A program made the position numbers and the translations under genes. From Gammaproteobacteria bacterium (GTDB taxonomy: Bacteria; Pseudomonadota; Gammaproteobacteria; Pseudomonadales; Azotimanducaceae): 64,000 nt of DNA. The stretch lies in the NCBI GenBank assembly GCA_009840545.1, contig VXNM01000014.1, forward strand, positions 245,197 through 309,196. Direction: 5' to 3'. Shown piece by piece: positions 25,218-34,340 of the stretch (position 1 is its first letter; each line of letters begins with the position of its first letter). The notes under the pieces were generated by a model. That model searched no databases. It was not told the origin of the DNA and was given only the letters and a program-made list of their open reading frames with translations.

Positions 25218-27084
25218 CACTTTCTCCGACACTGAACTGCTAACCCAGGATGAATTTCGAGATTCTGAGAATGCTCGAATGGACACCAAGCTATGGCGGC
25301 GGTTGTTCAACTATGTGCTGCATTACAAGGGACACTTAGCTGTAGTTGCCGTTTGTGGTGGTGTATTGGGTATTACAGAAATGGCCTTTGGGTTGGTCAC
25401 TAAGTGGCTGGTCGATGACATTCAAACCAACGGAACCGATGCAAGTCTCGGTACGTGGACACTGCTCATCGTCATTGCAAGCGTAATTTCAAGCGTGATG
25501 ATCGTTGGGTTCGTATTCTTGGTGTCGAAGCTTCGTGCAATGGCGAGTTATGACATCAGGTTGGATGCCTTTGTAAATATTCAAAAACAGTCGTTCGGTT
25601 TCTTTGACAAACGCCCCGTTGGCTGGCTGATGGCTCGTCTAACGTCAGACTGCGAACGCTTGACGGACATACTGACATGGGCGTTTTTAGATTTTGTATG
25701 GGGCACAGCAATGATGCTGTCCATGGGCACTGTGATGCTCATACTCAATTGGAAACTTGCGTTGTGTGCATTTGCGCTGCTTCCAATGATTGGATGGGTA
25801 ACTGTGAAGTTTCGACGGTCCATTCTGCAGACCGCACGCGAAGTCAGATCAACCAATTCATTGATCACTGGGTCTTTCAATGAGAGCATTTCGGGAGTCC
25901 TGACCAGCAAGTCGTTCGTCAAGGAATCAGAAAACCTCGAGGAGTTCTCGCAACAAACCGATCGGTTGTATAGTTCTTCGGTCAAGAATCTAACTCTGTC
26001 GGCAGTCTACATGCCCATCATGATGACCGTCGGCAGCATCGCGGCGGGCTTAACCATAGCCATAGGAGGCCTGGACTTTCTCAATGGTTCCATCGTAGCT
26101 GGAACGCTGATTGCATTTATGGGATGGATGCGTTTTTTCTTCGAGCCTGTTACTGAAATGGCTCATTGGTTTACTGAGATGCAGACGGCTCAAGCATCTG
26201 CCGAACGAATACTCGCAGTCATGGATGCGGTACCAGCAATCAATTCCGACGGTCAAGTCAAACCTCCCGATGACAATTCGATTGATTCAATAGATATTCG
26301 CAGTGTTTCATTTGCCTACAACCCTCCGGAATCCGTGCTTTCCGACATTTCTCTGAAAGCGGTGGCTGGCGAGACTGTTGCTTTGGTCGGTCCGACGGGC
26401 GGCGGAAAGACCACCCTCGCAAATATTGTTTGCAGGTTTTACGAGCCATCTTCTGGTTGCGTCTTCGTGAACGGAACCGACTATCGACAGTTTCCGTTGA
26501 GGTGGTTTCGGTCGCAATTAGGAGTGGTTCTTCAGCATCCTCACGTGTTCTCCGGATCAATTCTCGAGAACATCCGGTATGGCAAACCCAGTGCATCAGA
26601 TTCAGAGGTCTTTGCGGCGGCAAAAACTGCGGGTGCACACGATTTCATTGATCAAATGCAAGAGAACTATGACACAGAAGCCGGTGCAGGTGGAAGCAAA
26701 CTCTCGGCCGGACAAAAGCAACTGATCTCGATCGCGCGAGCGATACTAGCCGATCCTCAAGTGCTCATTCTGGACGAGGCAACAAGCTCGGTTGACACAG
26801 CGACAGAGCAGCACATTCAGCAGGGTCTAGAGAATCTGTTGCAAAATCGGCTGTGTTTTGTCATTGCTCATCGACTCTCCACAATTCGGAACGCGACTAA
26901 GATCGCGTTCATACAGTCTGGTCGAGTCGAGGAATACGGAACCCACAAAGAATTGTTGAGACTAGACGGTCTGTACGCGGACATGTACCGACAGCAAAGC
27001 TTGCGAGAGTCAATTGAATCGAGTTTCGATCTAGCGGACAAAACTCGAAACGATGTTGTTGATGCGGACTCCGCATTGAACTAG
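25210..27084 (+). CDS. ABC exporter half-transporter 2 (canonical catalytic Glu)
   Basis: The partner half-transporter, with a membrane domain of six helices and an ATPase domain. Walker A is GPTGGGKTT, the Q-loop VVLQHPHVFSGS, Walker B VLILDEATSSVD with an intact catalytic Glu, and the H-loop VIAHRLSTI. Its signature is LSAGQ, a departure from LSGGQ, and in the dimer it faces the degenerate Walker B of the first half. I use ATG 25210, which overlaps the previous gene by 8 bp; an in-frame TTG lies at 25201. The stop TAG shares a base with the GTG of the following hydrolase gene. Confidence 0.87.
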   Translation: MADTFSDTELLTQDEFRDSENARMDTKLWRRLFNYVLHYKGHLAVVAVCGGVLGITEMAFGLVTKWLVDDIQTNGTDASLGTWTLLIVIASVISSVMIVGFVFLVSKLRAMASYDIRLDAFVNIQKQSFGFFDKRPVGWLMARLTSDCERLTDILTWAFLDFVWGTAMMLSMGTVMLILNWKLALCAFALLPMIGWVTVKFRRSILQTAREVRSTNSLITGSFNESISGVLTSKSFVKESENLEEFSQQTDRLYSSSVKNLTLSAVYMPIMMTVGSIAAGLTIAIGGLDFLNGSIVAGTLIAFMGWMRFFFEPVTEMAHWFTEMQTAQASAERILAVMDAVPAINSDGQVKPPDDNSIDSIDIRSVSFAYNPPESVLSDISLKAVAGETVALVGPTGGGKTTLANIVCRFYEPSSGCVFVNGTDYRQFPLRWFRSQLGVVLQHPHVFSGSILENIRYGKPSASDSEVFAAAKTAGAHDFIDQMQENYDTEAGAGGSKLSAGQKQLISIARAILADPQVLILDEATSSVDTATEQHIQQGLENLLQNRLCFVIAHRLSTIRNATKIAFIQSGRVEEYGTHKELLRLDGLYADMYRQQSLRESIESSFDLADKTRNDVVDADSALN

Positions 27085-28184
27085 TGATCGAAAGCTTCAA
27101 GACAATTCCCCTATGGAACAACGACGTTCCTGAATCCATCGGTCGAGGAACACTGCACGAGCCGCACATCACAGTTCACTTGCCCCCGCTAGAAGCTGCG
27201 AACGGATGTGGAGTTCTGGTTGCTCCTGGAGGAGGCTATCGCATACTTGCTTCCGACCACGAAGGCTTACAGGTAGCTCGTGCATTCAATCGACGTGGCA
27301 TCGCTGCATTCGTCCTGAAGTATCGAGTCGGTACAGCATATTCTTCAAGAGTCTCGTTGCTTGACGGACAACGCGCGATTCGGCTCATTCGCCACCACAG
27401 CAACAAATTCGGCACTTCTAAACTTGGAATGCTTGGCTTTTCGGCAGGCGGACACATTACTGCTGCAGTCGGAACAGCACCTCCTTATTTGGAAAGTAAT
27501 ACGGGGGATTCGATTGACCAAGAGTCAGCGCGACCCGATTTTCTCGTCTTGGTGTACGCAGTTACGAATGGCATCGTGCGAGGTAGAAAAGCCGACGAGT
27601 ACACACCAACGGATACCAAAGTCAATTCCAATACTCCCCCGACATTTCTGATGCATACACATGAAGACTCGATTGTCCCACCAGAACAGTCTCAAATTTT
27701 CTACAACGAACTTCACAAGCATCGAATTCCAGCAGAAATGCACATATTTGGCAGAGGCGAGCACGGAATCGGACTCGGTACGGGAGATCCGAATTCGGTT
27801 GTCTGGTTCGAGCTTCTAAACAACTGGATTCGTCGTCTTGGTTTTCTTACGCAAAAGAAGCGTCTCTCCGTATCGGGACGGCTAACGTTGAATGCGAAAG
27901 ATCCCGGCTACGTCTGGCTAACTTTCGAACCGACGGATGTCAACGCCCCACCAGCAGTCGCAAGATTTGACCAGTTGGCAGGAGGGAAATTTGAGATCGG
28001 AGCGGACCGGGGTCCCACCGAGGGAGTACACACTGTCACAGTACGGCACATATCGAACAAGCATCCGCAGGATGCAACAGGTTTGTATACGCTCGAAGAC
28101 GAACGAATCTACCAAGACAAGATTGAAGTGCTACCAAACGAACCCATGGTGATTCGACTAAACGAAAGCCATCGAATTGTCTGA
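27084..28184 (+). CDS. Alpha/beta hydrolase, BD-FAE / acetyl-esterase type, with extra C-terminal domain
   Basis: The first 250 residues form an alpha/beta hydrolase. LVAPGGGYR (45-53) supplies the oxyanion loop, GFSAGGH (118-124) holds nucleophile Ser120, HTHEDSIVPP holds the acidic residue, and GEHGIGLG holds the catalytic His. This matches the BD-FAE/xylan-esterase group. About 110 further residues form a beta-rich C-terminal domain (GRLTLNAKDPGYVWLTFEP) that I cannot assign. GTG 27084 overlaps the exporter stop by one base, so translation is coupled, which suggests the enzyme acts on the exported compound or its precursor. Confidence 0.78.
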   Translation: MIESFKTIPLWNNDVPESIGRGTLHEPHITVHLPPLEAANGCGVLVAPGGGYRILASDHEGLQVARAFNRRGIAAFVLKYRVGTAYSSRVSLLDGQRAIRLIRHHSNKFGTSKLGMLGFSAGGHITAAVGTAPPYLESNTGDSIDQESARPDFLVLVYAVTNGIVRGRKADEYTPTDTKVNSNTPPTFLMHTHEDSIVPPEQSQIFYNELHKHRIPAEMHIFGRGEHGIGLGTGDPNSVVWFELLNNWIRRLGFLTQKKRLSVSGRLTLNAKDPGYVWLTFEPTDVNAPPAVARFDQLAGGKFEIGADRGPTEGVHTVTVRHISNKHPQDATGLYTLEDERIYQDKIEVLPNEPMVIRLNESHRIV

Positions 28185-28250
28185 AATCCTTTCAACCAAA
28201 GTACTGTCCAAGAGCTAGGTCTGTAGGATGGATTGGAGTCTAAGAAACTC

Positions 28251-28940
28251 TTACCTCAAGCTGTCCGCATGTGACCAATAGCGTTTAGTCAAGTGGGAAG
28301 TGTCATTGAATCGTCGGACGAGAATTTGACTCTTCGTGACAACAATGTGCGTAATGGAACCGTTGTCAGCTCCTAGAAAAGACATGGATTTGGATCCGGT
28401 TGCAGACGAGACGATCTGTCCGATTACGGCACGGTGCACGAAAGCGGCGACAAGCTGATCTGGATGTGTCTCAGAGATCCGGGAAATGGCCGACTTCAAC
28501 CTCGCCTCAAAGTCCTCATTTCTCTCGGCACCTGGAATCAAATCCCAGCGCTGTTCACGTATGGCTCTCTGCAACTTTGGATCATTTTCAGCCACTTTTT
28601 TTCTGTACAAACCGCCTTCATAGTCTCCCAAGTGAATTTCCTTTAGATCAGGGATGACAGTTGGCACCAGATCAAGTGTCCGGGCAAGTGGATCAGCAGT
28701 CTGTGCGGTTCGTCGCAGGTTGGATACATAGATCGCTTTGATTGGTTCGTGTTGAAGCCGTTCAGCAACTTGGTGTGCTTGAACATGGCCAACTTCATGC
28801 AGAGGTGGATCGCCCTGGCCATCAACCAACGGAAAAGGACAATCAGGATTGGCAGCTTCAGACTCGCCGTGGCGAACTAGCAGTATGTCCGTAGAACCAG
28901 TCGGACTAACAAATCGATGTTGTCGGTACTCGCTAGGCAT
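28251..28940 (-). CDS. Histidine phosphatase family protein
   Basis: A 229-residue phosphoglycerate-mutase-like phosphatase. LLVRHGES (20-27) carries the phosphohistidine His24, VSNLRRTAQTADPLA follows, Glu lies in EIHLGDYEGG, and AFVHRAVIG (usually H-G) is the second histidine. It probably hydrolyses a small phosphorylated metabolite in the cytoplasm. It lies alone on the minus strand between the exporter/hydrolase operon and the GST genes. Confidence 0.85.
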   Translation of the reverse strand: MPSEYRQHRFVSPTGSTDILLVRHGESEAANPDCPFPLVDGQGDPPLHEVGHVQAHQVAERLQHEPIKAIYVSNLRRTAQTADPLARTLDLVPTVIPDLKEIHLGDYEGGLYRKKVAENDPKLQRAIREQRWDLIPGAERNEDFEARLKSAISRISETHPDQLVAAFVHRAVIGQIVSSATGSKSMSFLGADNGSITHIVVTKSQILVRRFNDTSHLTKRYWSHADSLR

Positions 28941-29000
28941 TTTGTTCTTTACACGTTGTTCTAATCGCTTATTTCGAACCTGTTCGACCCACCGCTGATT

Positions 29001-29609
29001 CTATTCATCTACTCCATCCATTTGCTGCGCACGTTGGTATGCGTCACGCGACTGAACTCTCTTCGCGTATTCTTCAAAGGCGGGCCGGGGCCGAATAGTT
29101 CCAAATTCCATGCCCCAAACAATGTGGGAACCCAAGTAGACATCCGCTGCCGAGAACGATTCTCCTGTCACGTATGGACCTTGTCGAAGCAAGCTGTCCA
29201 ATACGGTAACAACACGATCATAGTTTCCGTAGCCAGCCATCCGCTCTTGATCAGGACTAATGTCGAATCCCAGTGATTTGTTGGTTATAGCCGCTTCAAC
29301 TGGCCCGGCCGCATAAAAAAGCCAGCGGTAATAGGATGCTCGATCTTCGGGTTTGGGTGCGAGACCAGCATCTGGAAAGGCGTCAGCGAGATATGCACAA
29401 ATCGCAGCACATTCAGTAACAACTCTTTTTCCATGTTTGATTGCAGGAACCTTTCCCATTGGATTGATCGCCAAAAACTCTGGAGATTTCATGGATTCCC
29501 CGTACTCCACGATCTGCGTCTTGTATTCGCAACCGACTTCTTCCAGCATCCATCTAGCAATCTGTCCCCTCGACTGTGGATTGGTGTAGAAAGTTAAGCT
29601 ATTTCCCAC
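29001..29609 (-). CDS. Glutathione S-transferase
   Basis: A 202-residue GST. The thioredoxin-like N-terminal domain has FYTNPQSRGQIARWMLEE (6-23, Ser/Arg active-site region) and NPMGKVPAIKHG, with EYLA-like CAYLADAFP. The all-helical C-terminal half has FSAADVYLGSHI, the usual N-capping motif. It conjugates or reduces electrophilic compounds. It lies 284 bp downstream of another GST on the same strand, and one more GST lies at 37390, so several small-molecule detoxifiers cluster in this part of the window. Confidence 0.87.
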   Translation of the reverse strand: MGNSLTFYTNPQSRGQIARWMLEEVGCEYKTQIVEYGESMKSPEFLAINPMGKVPAIKHGKRVVTECAAICAYLADAFPDAGLAPKPEDRASYYRWLFYAAGPVEAAITNKSLGFDISPDQERMAGYGNYDRVVTVLDSLLRQGPYVTGESFSAADVYLGSHIVWGMEFGTIRPRPAFEEYAKRVQSRDAYQRAQQMDGVDE

Positions 29610-29645
29610 GCTAAGCTAATTCCCGAAGAGTATTGAGTTCGCTCA

Positions 29646-29651
29646 ATTATA
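29646..29651 (-). promoter_or_regulatory. Possible -10 box for the GST gene
   Basis: On the minus strand TATAAT (29651 down to 29646) lies 37 bp upstream of the GST ATG. No good -35 element is visible at 16-18 bp, so this is only a candidate. Confidence 0.25.
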
Positions 29652-29893
29652 GAACATCATAGCACACTAATATTTCTCCGATATAATATTAATGGTGGCC
29701 GATGTAGATATTGTCCGATTCACCTGTGGGCTTTTCCAAACAAACACCGAATGCTTCCTCGAAGCGGAGTTGCGACACGTTATTGGTCGATGCAGAACGA
29801 CCCAAGCAGTTTGTACCCCGTCAACGAGCAGTTTCCACGCGGGCTGCACGAGCACCTGATTTCGCTAGCTCGATCAAAGTACTCTAAAAAACG

Positions 29894-30529
29894 CTATTCT
29901 CTTGGAAAGTTGCGCTTGGAAACGACAATCACCTCTGGAATTTTCTCGACGTTTGTTCGTATAGCAAAAATATTTGAGCACGTTCTCTTAAACCATGCTT
30001 CCCCTGGAGACCAGTGACACATCATCCAAAGGTACAAGTCGATGGCACAAAGCTTTTCACCCAAGAAATAGGGTGCGCCAGCTTCTTTGTCCATGTATTG
30101 AAAGAGTACCTTACGGTGGTTTTCGGTACCCTGTCGCAGTAACTCCATAGCATTCGGATCATTAGCCACCCACCGCTGTGGCACATCCCCATAGGTGTAA
30201 GTTGGATATACGGAAGCATTTAGGAACATTAGCCAACGCAGAAACTTGGTATACCCTTCGTCCTCGGACGAGACTATCAGGCCAATTGAACGCTTTTGAC
30301 TATTTATCCAATGAAGAATCGCATTTGTCTCAGTCAGGACCTCGCCGGAAGCAAACTCCAAGACAGGTATCTGCCCGAGTATGTTGAGACTCTGCAATGA
30401 TTTGCTGTCCCATCCGACATCATTCCAAGTAAGATCCACATGCTCGATTTCGATTTTGGCAAGGGCGAACGCAGCTTCACAAATCATCGCCCCCGATCCA
30501 GGAACACTATAGAGTTTGGGTTTACTCAT
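29894..30529 (-). CDS. Glutathione S-transferase family protein
   Basis: A 211-residue GST. The N-terminal thioredoxin-like domain reads LYSVPGSGAMICEAAFALAK with ILGQIPVLEFASGEVLTETN, the standard cis-Pro and glutathione gamma-Glu motif (VLTETNAIL). The C-terminal domain has GEKLCAIDLYLWMM. It is more diverged than the GST at 29001, to which it is adjacent on the same strand. Probable cytoplasmic detoxification or thiol transfer; substrate unknown. Confidence 0.83.
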   Translation of the reverse strand: MSKPKLYSVPGSGAMICEAAFALAKIEIEHVDLTWNDVGWDSKSLQSLNILGQIPVLEFASGEVLTETNAILHWINSQKRSIGLIVSSEDEGYTKFLRWLMFLNASVYPTYTYGDVPQRWVANDPNAMELLRQGTENHRKVLFQYMDKEAGAPYFLGEKLCAIDLYLWMMCHWSPGEAWFKRTCSNIFAIRTNVEKIPEVIVVSKRNFPRE

Positions 30530-30720
30530 TGACCGTCTTCATCACTCTAGAGTCTAATTTCAACCATCAGCAACCAACCATCATTTGTCGGGCAGAGAGT
30601 ATCGATTTCGATGATCTGACCCATTGCGATTTGTTTAGTGACTTGAAGGATGTTCAAATTCCCTCTAGCCTAAGCTAGTAGATCACCAAAATGCCGATGG
30701 TCTTGCTTGCTGAAGTGGTG

Positions 30721-31395
30721 TCATTGATCCCGGTGGATGACATCTTGCTTCGCGGTTGAGTCAGTAGATTCGGCGTTCGACTTTAGCTCTGATAGTTGCC
30801 CGAAGAGTTTCTTGTTGTCATCAACTCCCCTTATGAAAGGATTTTTCTCTGTGTGGACTTGTTCCGAGGAATTCATTTCCAGGAGAAACGCTCTAAGGCG
30901 ATCAGAAGACTGCTTCCTCTTTCGGGATTCGCTACCTAGTTCCAAATTCTGAAAACACCACGAAGTCCAGATCAGCTTCATGGTGTTTTCACGTCGTTCT
31001 ACATGGTTTTCGGGATTATTAAAGCGTGCAAACACAACATACTTTTCGTCTTTCTTGAAATCGTAACCAATGCTGCTTTTTCTTGGGTTGATTGTGTACA
31101 CGTCAACATGTTTTCCCAATTCGCCTTTCCATTCTTCGTGCACTTTGAAACGAACCTCGAGAACGGGAGCCGTCTGTCCTGAGAATCCCGGCCCCCAGTC
31201 AATTTTCCGGCTAACCTTTTTGGAAGCGTTCTGTTTTGCCTTCACAGTCCCAGTAAACACGACATCCATCCGCTCGAAATTCTCCTTTAAGGAATAGTCA
31301 ATACAACTGTCAGCCAATGAACTGCCTGTAGCAACACTAATCAACGCAACAAAGGACGCTGTAAGTAATCGTTGGAGTAGGTGTATGCCGGTCAT
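30721..31395 (-). CDS. Secreted TIMP/netrin-like protein, copy 1
   Basis: A 224-residue exported protein. A signal peptide (ASFVALISVATGSSLA) is followed by a Cys near the mature N terminus, MDVVFTGTV, then VRFKVHEEWKG, KYVVFAR and SWCFQN. An N-terminal Cys, a VFTGTV strand, a WKG turn and a second Cys after the barrel form the pattern of the TIMP/NTR-like OB fold. The polar C-terminal 70 residues are unassigned. It is a clear paralogue of the next gene upstream (31730). Role unknown; eukaryotic relatives bind proteases. Confidence 0.6.
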   Translation of the reverse strand: MTGIHLLQRLLTASFVALISVATGSSLADSCIDYSLKENFERMDVVFTGTVKAKQNASKKVSRKIDWGPGFSGQTAPVLEVRFKVHEEWKGELGKHVDVYTINPRKSSIGYDFKKDEKYVVFARFNNPENHVERRENTMKLIWTSWCFQNLELGSESRKRKQSSDRLRAFLLEMNSSEQVHTEKNPFIRGVDDNKKLFGQLSELKSNAESTDSTAKQDVIHRDQ

Positions 31396-31729
31396 ACTCT
31401 TCAGGGTCTCCTATTTCCAAATCGCGCAAAAAGCAAGTGTGGCAATTTTTCGCCGTCGAGTGATTTTGCACGAGTCGCCTTGCCGAATATCGTGATCCCG
31501 TGAAGAGGTTGAAATTGATGTGGAAGAATGCATGAAAAACGAAAGTGCCCGAGTAGCTGTTCAGTCACGTACAAACGGCAGGTTTTAAACCAACTAGACC
31601 TGCAATCTACACTGCTCTCAGCACTTGGTTTCGAATCCGTTCGAAAACTTAGAAAGTCGAACTAGTGAATTGGAAGCATTGATTTCAGCTGAGTCTAGCT
31701 GTGCCGAGTCAATCACAAGCATTACTGAG
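31396..31729. other. Gap between the TIMP-like paralogues
   Basis: 334 bp with no supported gene. An unassigned 45-codon plus-strand ORF starts at 31529, with no ribosome site or recognisable motif. No hairpin terminator was recognised. Confidence 0.35.
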
Positions 31730-32404
31730 CTAAAGCTCTGGCATTTTCTCAGTGGTTGCTGGAAAATCCTTTTCTTCCCCAGCTTCGGCCTTCAACTTGA
31801 GCAACGCGAGTTGCCTATTAAGTTGGTTCACATTCCTAATTCCGTGCAGAAACGGGCTTGATCTCCTATCTAGAATACTCTCAACTAGTTCATCAAGATG
31901 GTCATCGTCACTGAGAAGGGGTATTTCCTTGTGAGGGGACTTTTCTTTCGTCCAGAAAAACTTTTCTAAATCTACATTCTGATAACACCAATTGGTTCGA
32001 ATATACACTTCGTTGCCCGTGTTTTCTTCATTCTTGGACCCAATTGCACATGCAAACACAAGATAATTGCCATTGTCTTTGAAATCGTAGCCCCAATTAC
32101 TCTCCTTGGGATTGAGGGTGTACACAGTTACTTTTTCCGCCAATGTACGCTTCCATGAGAAATTGACCTTAAACTGCACTTGTACAGCTGGAACCACTCT
32201 TTCGGGGTAATCAGGTCCCCACGAAACAGTTCGGCTGAACTCTTCCGGAGCGCCCTTCTTTTGAACCACTGTTCCGGTGAACACAACGTCCATTCGATCA
32301 AAGTTTTCTTCCAGAGAGTACCTAACACAACTAAGGCCGTGGGAGCTACCGGCGACAAAACCTGTTAACAAGAAACAGAAAATTATGAGCGTCCGTCTTT
32401 GCAT
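31730..32404 (-). CDS. Secreted TIMP/netrin-like protein, copy 2
   Basis: A 224-residue paralogue of the protein at 30721, of identical length. Shared blocks include NFDRMDVVFTGTV, WGPDYPER (compare WGPGFSGQ), VQFKVNFSWK, YTLNPKES (compare YTINPRKS) and NWCYQNVDLE. A signal peptide (LIIFCFLLTGFVAGSSHG) precedes the first Cys. The two genes are 334 bp apart on one strand and are an old tandem duplication. Fold assignment rests on the Cys and strand pattern only. Confidence 0.6.
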   Translation of the reverse strand: MQRRTLIIFCFLLTGFVAGSSHGLSCVRYSLEENFDRMDVVFTGTVVQKKGAPEEFSRTVSWGPDYPERVVPAVQVQFKVNFSWKRTLAEKVTVYTLNPKESNWGYDFKDNGNYLVFACAIGSKNEENTGNEVYIRTNWCYQNVDLEKFFWTKEKSPHKEIPLLSDDDHLDELVESILDRRSSPFLHGIRNVNQLNRQLALLKLKAEAGEEKDFPATTEKMPEL

Positions 32405-32482
32405 TATTGACTCCTTATCGGAGCTTACGGAGCTTTAGGCAATCGAGCGAAAGGTGCCGCATGTCAGTTGTACACCTAAGAG

Positions 32483-32622
32483 CTAGTGGAACAGACCAAG
32501 GAATACAAAAACAACAGCAATCACAGTGAATAGTCCGGTACCGAGACGCACTATTGAAAAGCAGTTCTTCCAAAAGGAATGAGTTCTTGCAGCCAGTCGT
32601 CGTTTTGCAGACGGTTTTTCAT
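32483..32622 (-). pseudogene. Frameshifted small membrane protein (46 residues if one base is restored)
   Basis: From ATG 32622 the frame MKNRLQND runs only 23 codons. If the run of five A after the ATG (32615-32619 as T on the plus strand) had one more base, the frame would read MKKPSAKRRLAARTHSF, then WKNCFSIVRLGTG and the membrane segment LFTVIAVVFVFLGLFH, ending at TAG 32483-32485. A basic head plus one membrane helix is a typical small inner-membrane protein. A homopolymer indel, programmed slippage or a read error could explain the shift. Confidence 0.45.
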
Positions 32623-32706
32623 AGCAAACTTACCTAGAAATCCTCTTGACCCCGCATTGTGACCATGGTGCAAACTGTAAGCTTCTGTCTCGAATCACCG
32701 AATTGG

Positions 32707-33513
32707 CTACGACCCTGTAGATGTGTAGTGTCGAACTCCGAAATTCCAGCAAAAGAGAGAAAGGCTGAAGAACGCAATTCCGGCAAGTGGAGCAAGCATC
32801 TGGAAAATTCGACCGCTTCCTAAAGGATCGTCAACGCCTAGTACGCCGACAATTGGAAAGTAGGCAACACATCCAAGGGGAATCACGTAGGTGAAGAAAC
32901 TGCGAAACCAGTCCCTGTAGATCGACAGCGGATATTGGCAAGCTTCTACTCCGCCGTAGACGAACACGTTCATGACTTCAAGCGATTCCGTACTCCAGAA
33001 GCTTAGCGTTGCCTGAAAGATCATCAGCCCATAGAAAAAGAAAAACATACCAATAAACGCCAGCAGCAGCAAGCAAAACTGGATGGCAGTCCAATCAAGG
33101 TCGAGCACGACTATTCCATACACAAACACCAAAGCGCCTTGCAGGAATCGACCAATTCGGTGTAACGGAAAATCCTGGCCCGCGATTTGAAATACGGTCG
33201 ATCTTGGTCGTAGAAGAATTCGGTCGAAGTCTCCAGTTTTAACCATAGCTGACCCAAATGAGTCAAATCCTCTACTAAACGTATCGGCAACCGCAAAAGC
33301 CATGTTCACGCTGCCATAGAAGACGGCTACATGTGCAAGCGTCCACACGCCGAGATTGCCAAATCTGTCGAACAATGCCCAAATTCCGAGTACTTCAATG
33401 CCAGTTGTAAAGAACTGCCCGAAGGCGTACAGAACGAACGATCCCCTATATTGCATCTGGCCCCTAACACTGATCGCCAGATACTTCATAAATAGGCTGA
33501 TTGCAGCTTTCAT
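32707..33513 (-). CDS. ABC-2 type transporter permease (second subunit)
   Basis: An integral membrane protein of 268 residues with six hydrophobic segments, of the ABC-2 permease group that pairs with DrrA-like ATPases (FDRILLRPRSTVFQIAGQDF is the conserved cytoplasmic loop). I use ATG 33513, whose ATGA overlaps the stop of the preceding permease; the frame stays open to 33588 but inside that gene. It is the last gene of an ATPase-permease-permease operon. The substrate is unknown; such exporters move polysaccharides, lipids or drugs. Confidence 0.8.
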   Translation of the reverse strand: MKAAISLFMKYLAISVRGQMQYRGSFVLYAFGQFFTTGIEVLGIWALFDRFGNLGVWTLAHVAVFYGSVNMAFAVADTFSRGFDSFGSAMVKTGDFDRILLRPRSTVFQIAGQDFPLHRIGRFLQGALVFVYGIVVLDLDWTAIQFCLLLLAFIGMFFFFYGLMIFQATLSFWSTESLEVMNVFVYGGVEACQYPLSIYRDWFRSFFTYVIPLGCVAYFPIVGVLGVDDPLGSGRIFQMLAPLAGIAFFSLSLFCWNFGVRHYTSTGS

Positions 33514-34340
33514 CCGCCTTGAACCGTTAGTTTGACCTGAGCTCTGCGCATTAACCAGACTCCCGCGAGTACAAGGATGGCAACCCAAGCTAGCTGAAAG
33601 ACCAATTCACCCACGATTTCGAACCCAGCGATGTCACCGGAATAGATGCGAAAAGGAATGTCGCACAATCCTCGAAATGGTTGCCAACTCAAAAAGGGTT
33701 GCACCCAATCAGGAAATAGAGGCAATGGAATGATCATGCCGCCCAACACCCAAACGACTCCTGCCATCAAATTCACCATTCCTCGAGAATCGATAAGCCA
33801 AAACATGGAAATACTGACAAGCATCATGATGGATGCAGAGAGAGCAACGGTGAGCAGGATGGAAATGAAGAAAGAAAACGCTGCTACAAATGATGGCGGT
33901 AGAGGCATTACCCATTCGTCCAAACCTACTAATCGCAATACAACAAATGCAAAAAACAAACCTGGTACTAGACGCAACACTGTTGGAGCGGTTCGAAACG
34001 CTAAAGTTCGAGAAAACCAATAGGCGTAGAGACTCAACGGACGCAACATGTCATATGCGACAGATCCAGAGTTGAACATTGCTCTCATATCGGGATCGAC
34101 GTTGTAGGGAAACAAAGCAAACAGACACTGACCCAACCAAACATAGGCGACAATAGATTCAAACGACAATGGAGGTTGATTCTGCGCGACCTCGTAAAAC
34201 GCACTGAAGACCATGAGTTTCATGAGTCCCCAAAATACTTGGGTTACGATGCCGGCAATGGCAGCAATTCGATACTGCAGAAGCGTGCGAAATCGTGTTG
34301 AGACTACGGCGATGTAGCTCTTGAGAGCAAGAGCTGTCAA
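33510..34340 (-). CDS. ABC-2 type transporter permease (first subunit)
   Basis: A 276-residue membrane protein with six hydrophobic helices. Like its neighbour it has the conserved loop DPDMRAMFNSGSVAYDMLRP between early helices, typical of ABC-2 membrane subunits of this family. It starts at TTG 34340, immediately after the TAA of the ATPase gene, and overlaps the next permease by 4 bp. The tight packing implies a fixed-ratio complex of one ATPase dimer and two different permeases. Confidence 0.8.
   Translation of the reverse strand: MTALALKSYIAVVSTRFRTLLQYRIAAIAGIVTQVFWGLMKLMVFSAFYEVAQNQPPLSFESIVAYVWLGQCLFALFPYNVDPDMRAMFNSGSVAYDMLRPLSLYAYWFSRTLAFRTAPTVLRLVPGLFFAFVVLRLVGLDEWVMPLPPSFVAAFSFFISILLTVALSASIMMLVSISMFWLIDSRGMVNLMAGVVWVLGGMIIPLPLFPDWVQPFLSWQPFRGLCDIPFRIYSGDIAGFEIVGELVFQLAWVAILVLAGVWLMRRAQVKLTVQGG

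Noticed and set aside
29692-29856. 54-codon plus-strand ORF between the GST genes
   Set aside because: No ribosome site and no clear homology; overlaps the probable GST promoter region.
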